The position numbers and the translations under genes are program-made. 5,098 nt of DNA from Deltaproteobacteria bacterium (GTDB lineage: Bacteria; Desulfobacterota; Desulfobacteria; Desulfobacterales; B30-G6), in the NCBI GenBank assembly GCA_003647375.1, contig QMMS01000334.1, positions 1 through 5,098 on the forward strand, written 5' to 3'. Below, piece by piece: positions 4,951-5,098 of the stretch; the stretch's first letter is position 1, and each line of letters opens with the position of its first letter. A model generated the notes under the pieces. That model did not search any database, had not been told where the DNA came from, and worked only from the letters and a program-made list of their open reading frames with translations.

Positions 4951-5098
4951 ATGACAGTTCCACGCCAATTGCTTGCCGGATATGAGCAATTTAAAATCGG
5001 GGTGATTCTAAAAAAGGCAAGGGAAGAAGCCGGATTAACACAAGAAGAGCTCGCCGCGAAATTAAATACTAAAAAATCCGCAATCTCAAGAATTGAAA
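4951..5098 (+). CDS. XRE-family helix-turn-helix regulator, HigA antitoxin-like (3' end beyond window)
   Basis: The visible 49 residues open [20 protein letters not shown] and continue into a Cro/C1-type helix-turn-helix: [21 protein letters not shown], with TQEELAAKL as helix 2 and KKSAISRIE as the recognition helix. The [24 protein letters not shown] style is that of HigA-like antitoxins, whose RelE/HigB toxin gene usually lies directly upstream. Here the upstream neighbour is the divergent tetR gene, so the partner is absent, downstream of the window, or lost. ATG at 4951 is the first possible start after an in-frame TGA (4930-4932). The nearest Shine-Dalgarno-like GAGGG (4931-4935) is about 15 bases away, which is long. 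The N-terminus is shorter than usual for this subgroup. Confidence 0.8.
   Translation, partial: MTVPRQLLAGYEQFKIGVILKKAREEAGLTQEELAAKLNTKKSAISRIE

Noticed and set aside
4862..4954. Possible toxin-gene tail ending ATGA at the XRE start (reading ...SCEGKRIIT, stop at 4952-4954)
   Set aside because: The open stretch runs through the tetR promoter and operator and shows no RelE/HigB motif; the ATGA overlap is probably chance.

Overview
This 5.1 kb window looks like chromosomal DNA of a free-living Gram-negative bacterium. Protein style and the abundance of palindromic intergenic repeats suggest a sulfate-reducer-like Desulfobacterota (former Deltaproteobacteria). That placement is an inference from general impression, not from a database match. 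No rRNA, tRNA, CRISPR array or transposase gene is visible.

Layout. Positions 1-424 are non-coding: an AT-rich imperfect palindrome (about 4-198) with a GC-rich hairpin repeat embedded in its left arm (36-74), then the promoter and leader of the next gene. A complete DEAD-box RNA helicase of the DeaD/CsdA type (425-2062, +) converges on a cold-shock protein (2177-2377, -). The two share one strong bidirectional Rho-independent terminator (2113-2156), so two genes typical of the cold-shock response sit tail to tail. A regulatory region (2378-2695) serves the csp gene on one strand and an unrecognised integral membrane protein (2696-3349, +) on the other. This membrane protein is an internal duplication: the pattern LGT-x-x-E-x-I-C-x-K-x-G-x-W-x-Y-H-x-P occurs twice.

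From 3344 to 3510 lies a near-symmetrical palindromic element with 29-bp terminal inverted repeats, resembling a MITE or large REP element. Its left end supplies the stop codon of the membrane protein gene, and its right end stops 9 bases short of the stop codon of the next gene. That gene (3520-4241, -) is a decayed PLP-dependent aminotransferase. It lacks roughly its first 75 codons, and an out-of-frame internal deletion of roughly 110 codons follows the active-site lysine motif. It begins in a 4-base overlap with the end of a complete TetR-family repressor (4238-4834, -). The repressor has a promoter with a perfect TTGACA and a GACCGGTC palindrome at the expected transcription start, suggesting autorepression. 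Diverging from it, a HigA-like XRE regulator starts at 4951 and runs off the window.

Functionally, the left half is an RNA-remodelling, cold-adaptation pair. The right half is a degraded regulator-plus-enzyme locus with deletion scars and mobile palindromic repeats. I found no clear multi-gene novel system. The most notable items are the duplicated membrane protein, the palindromic element forming a gene end, and the doubly deleted aminotransferase.
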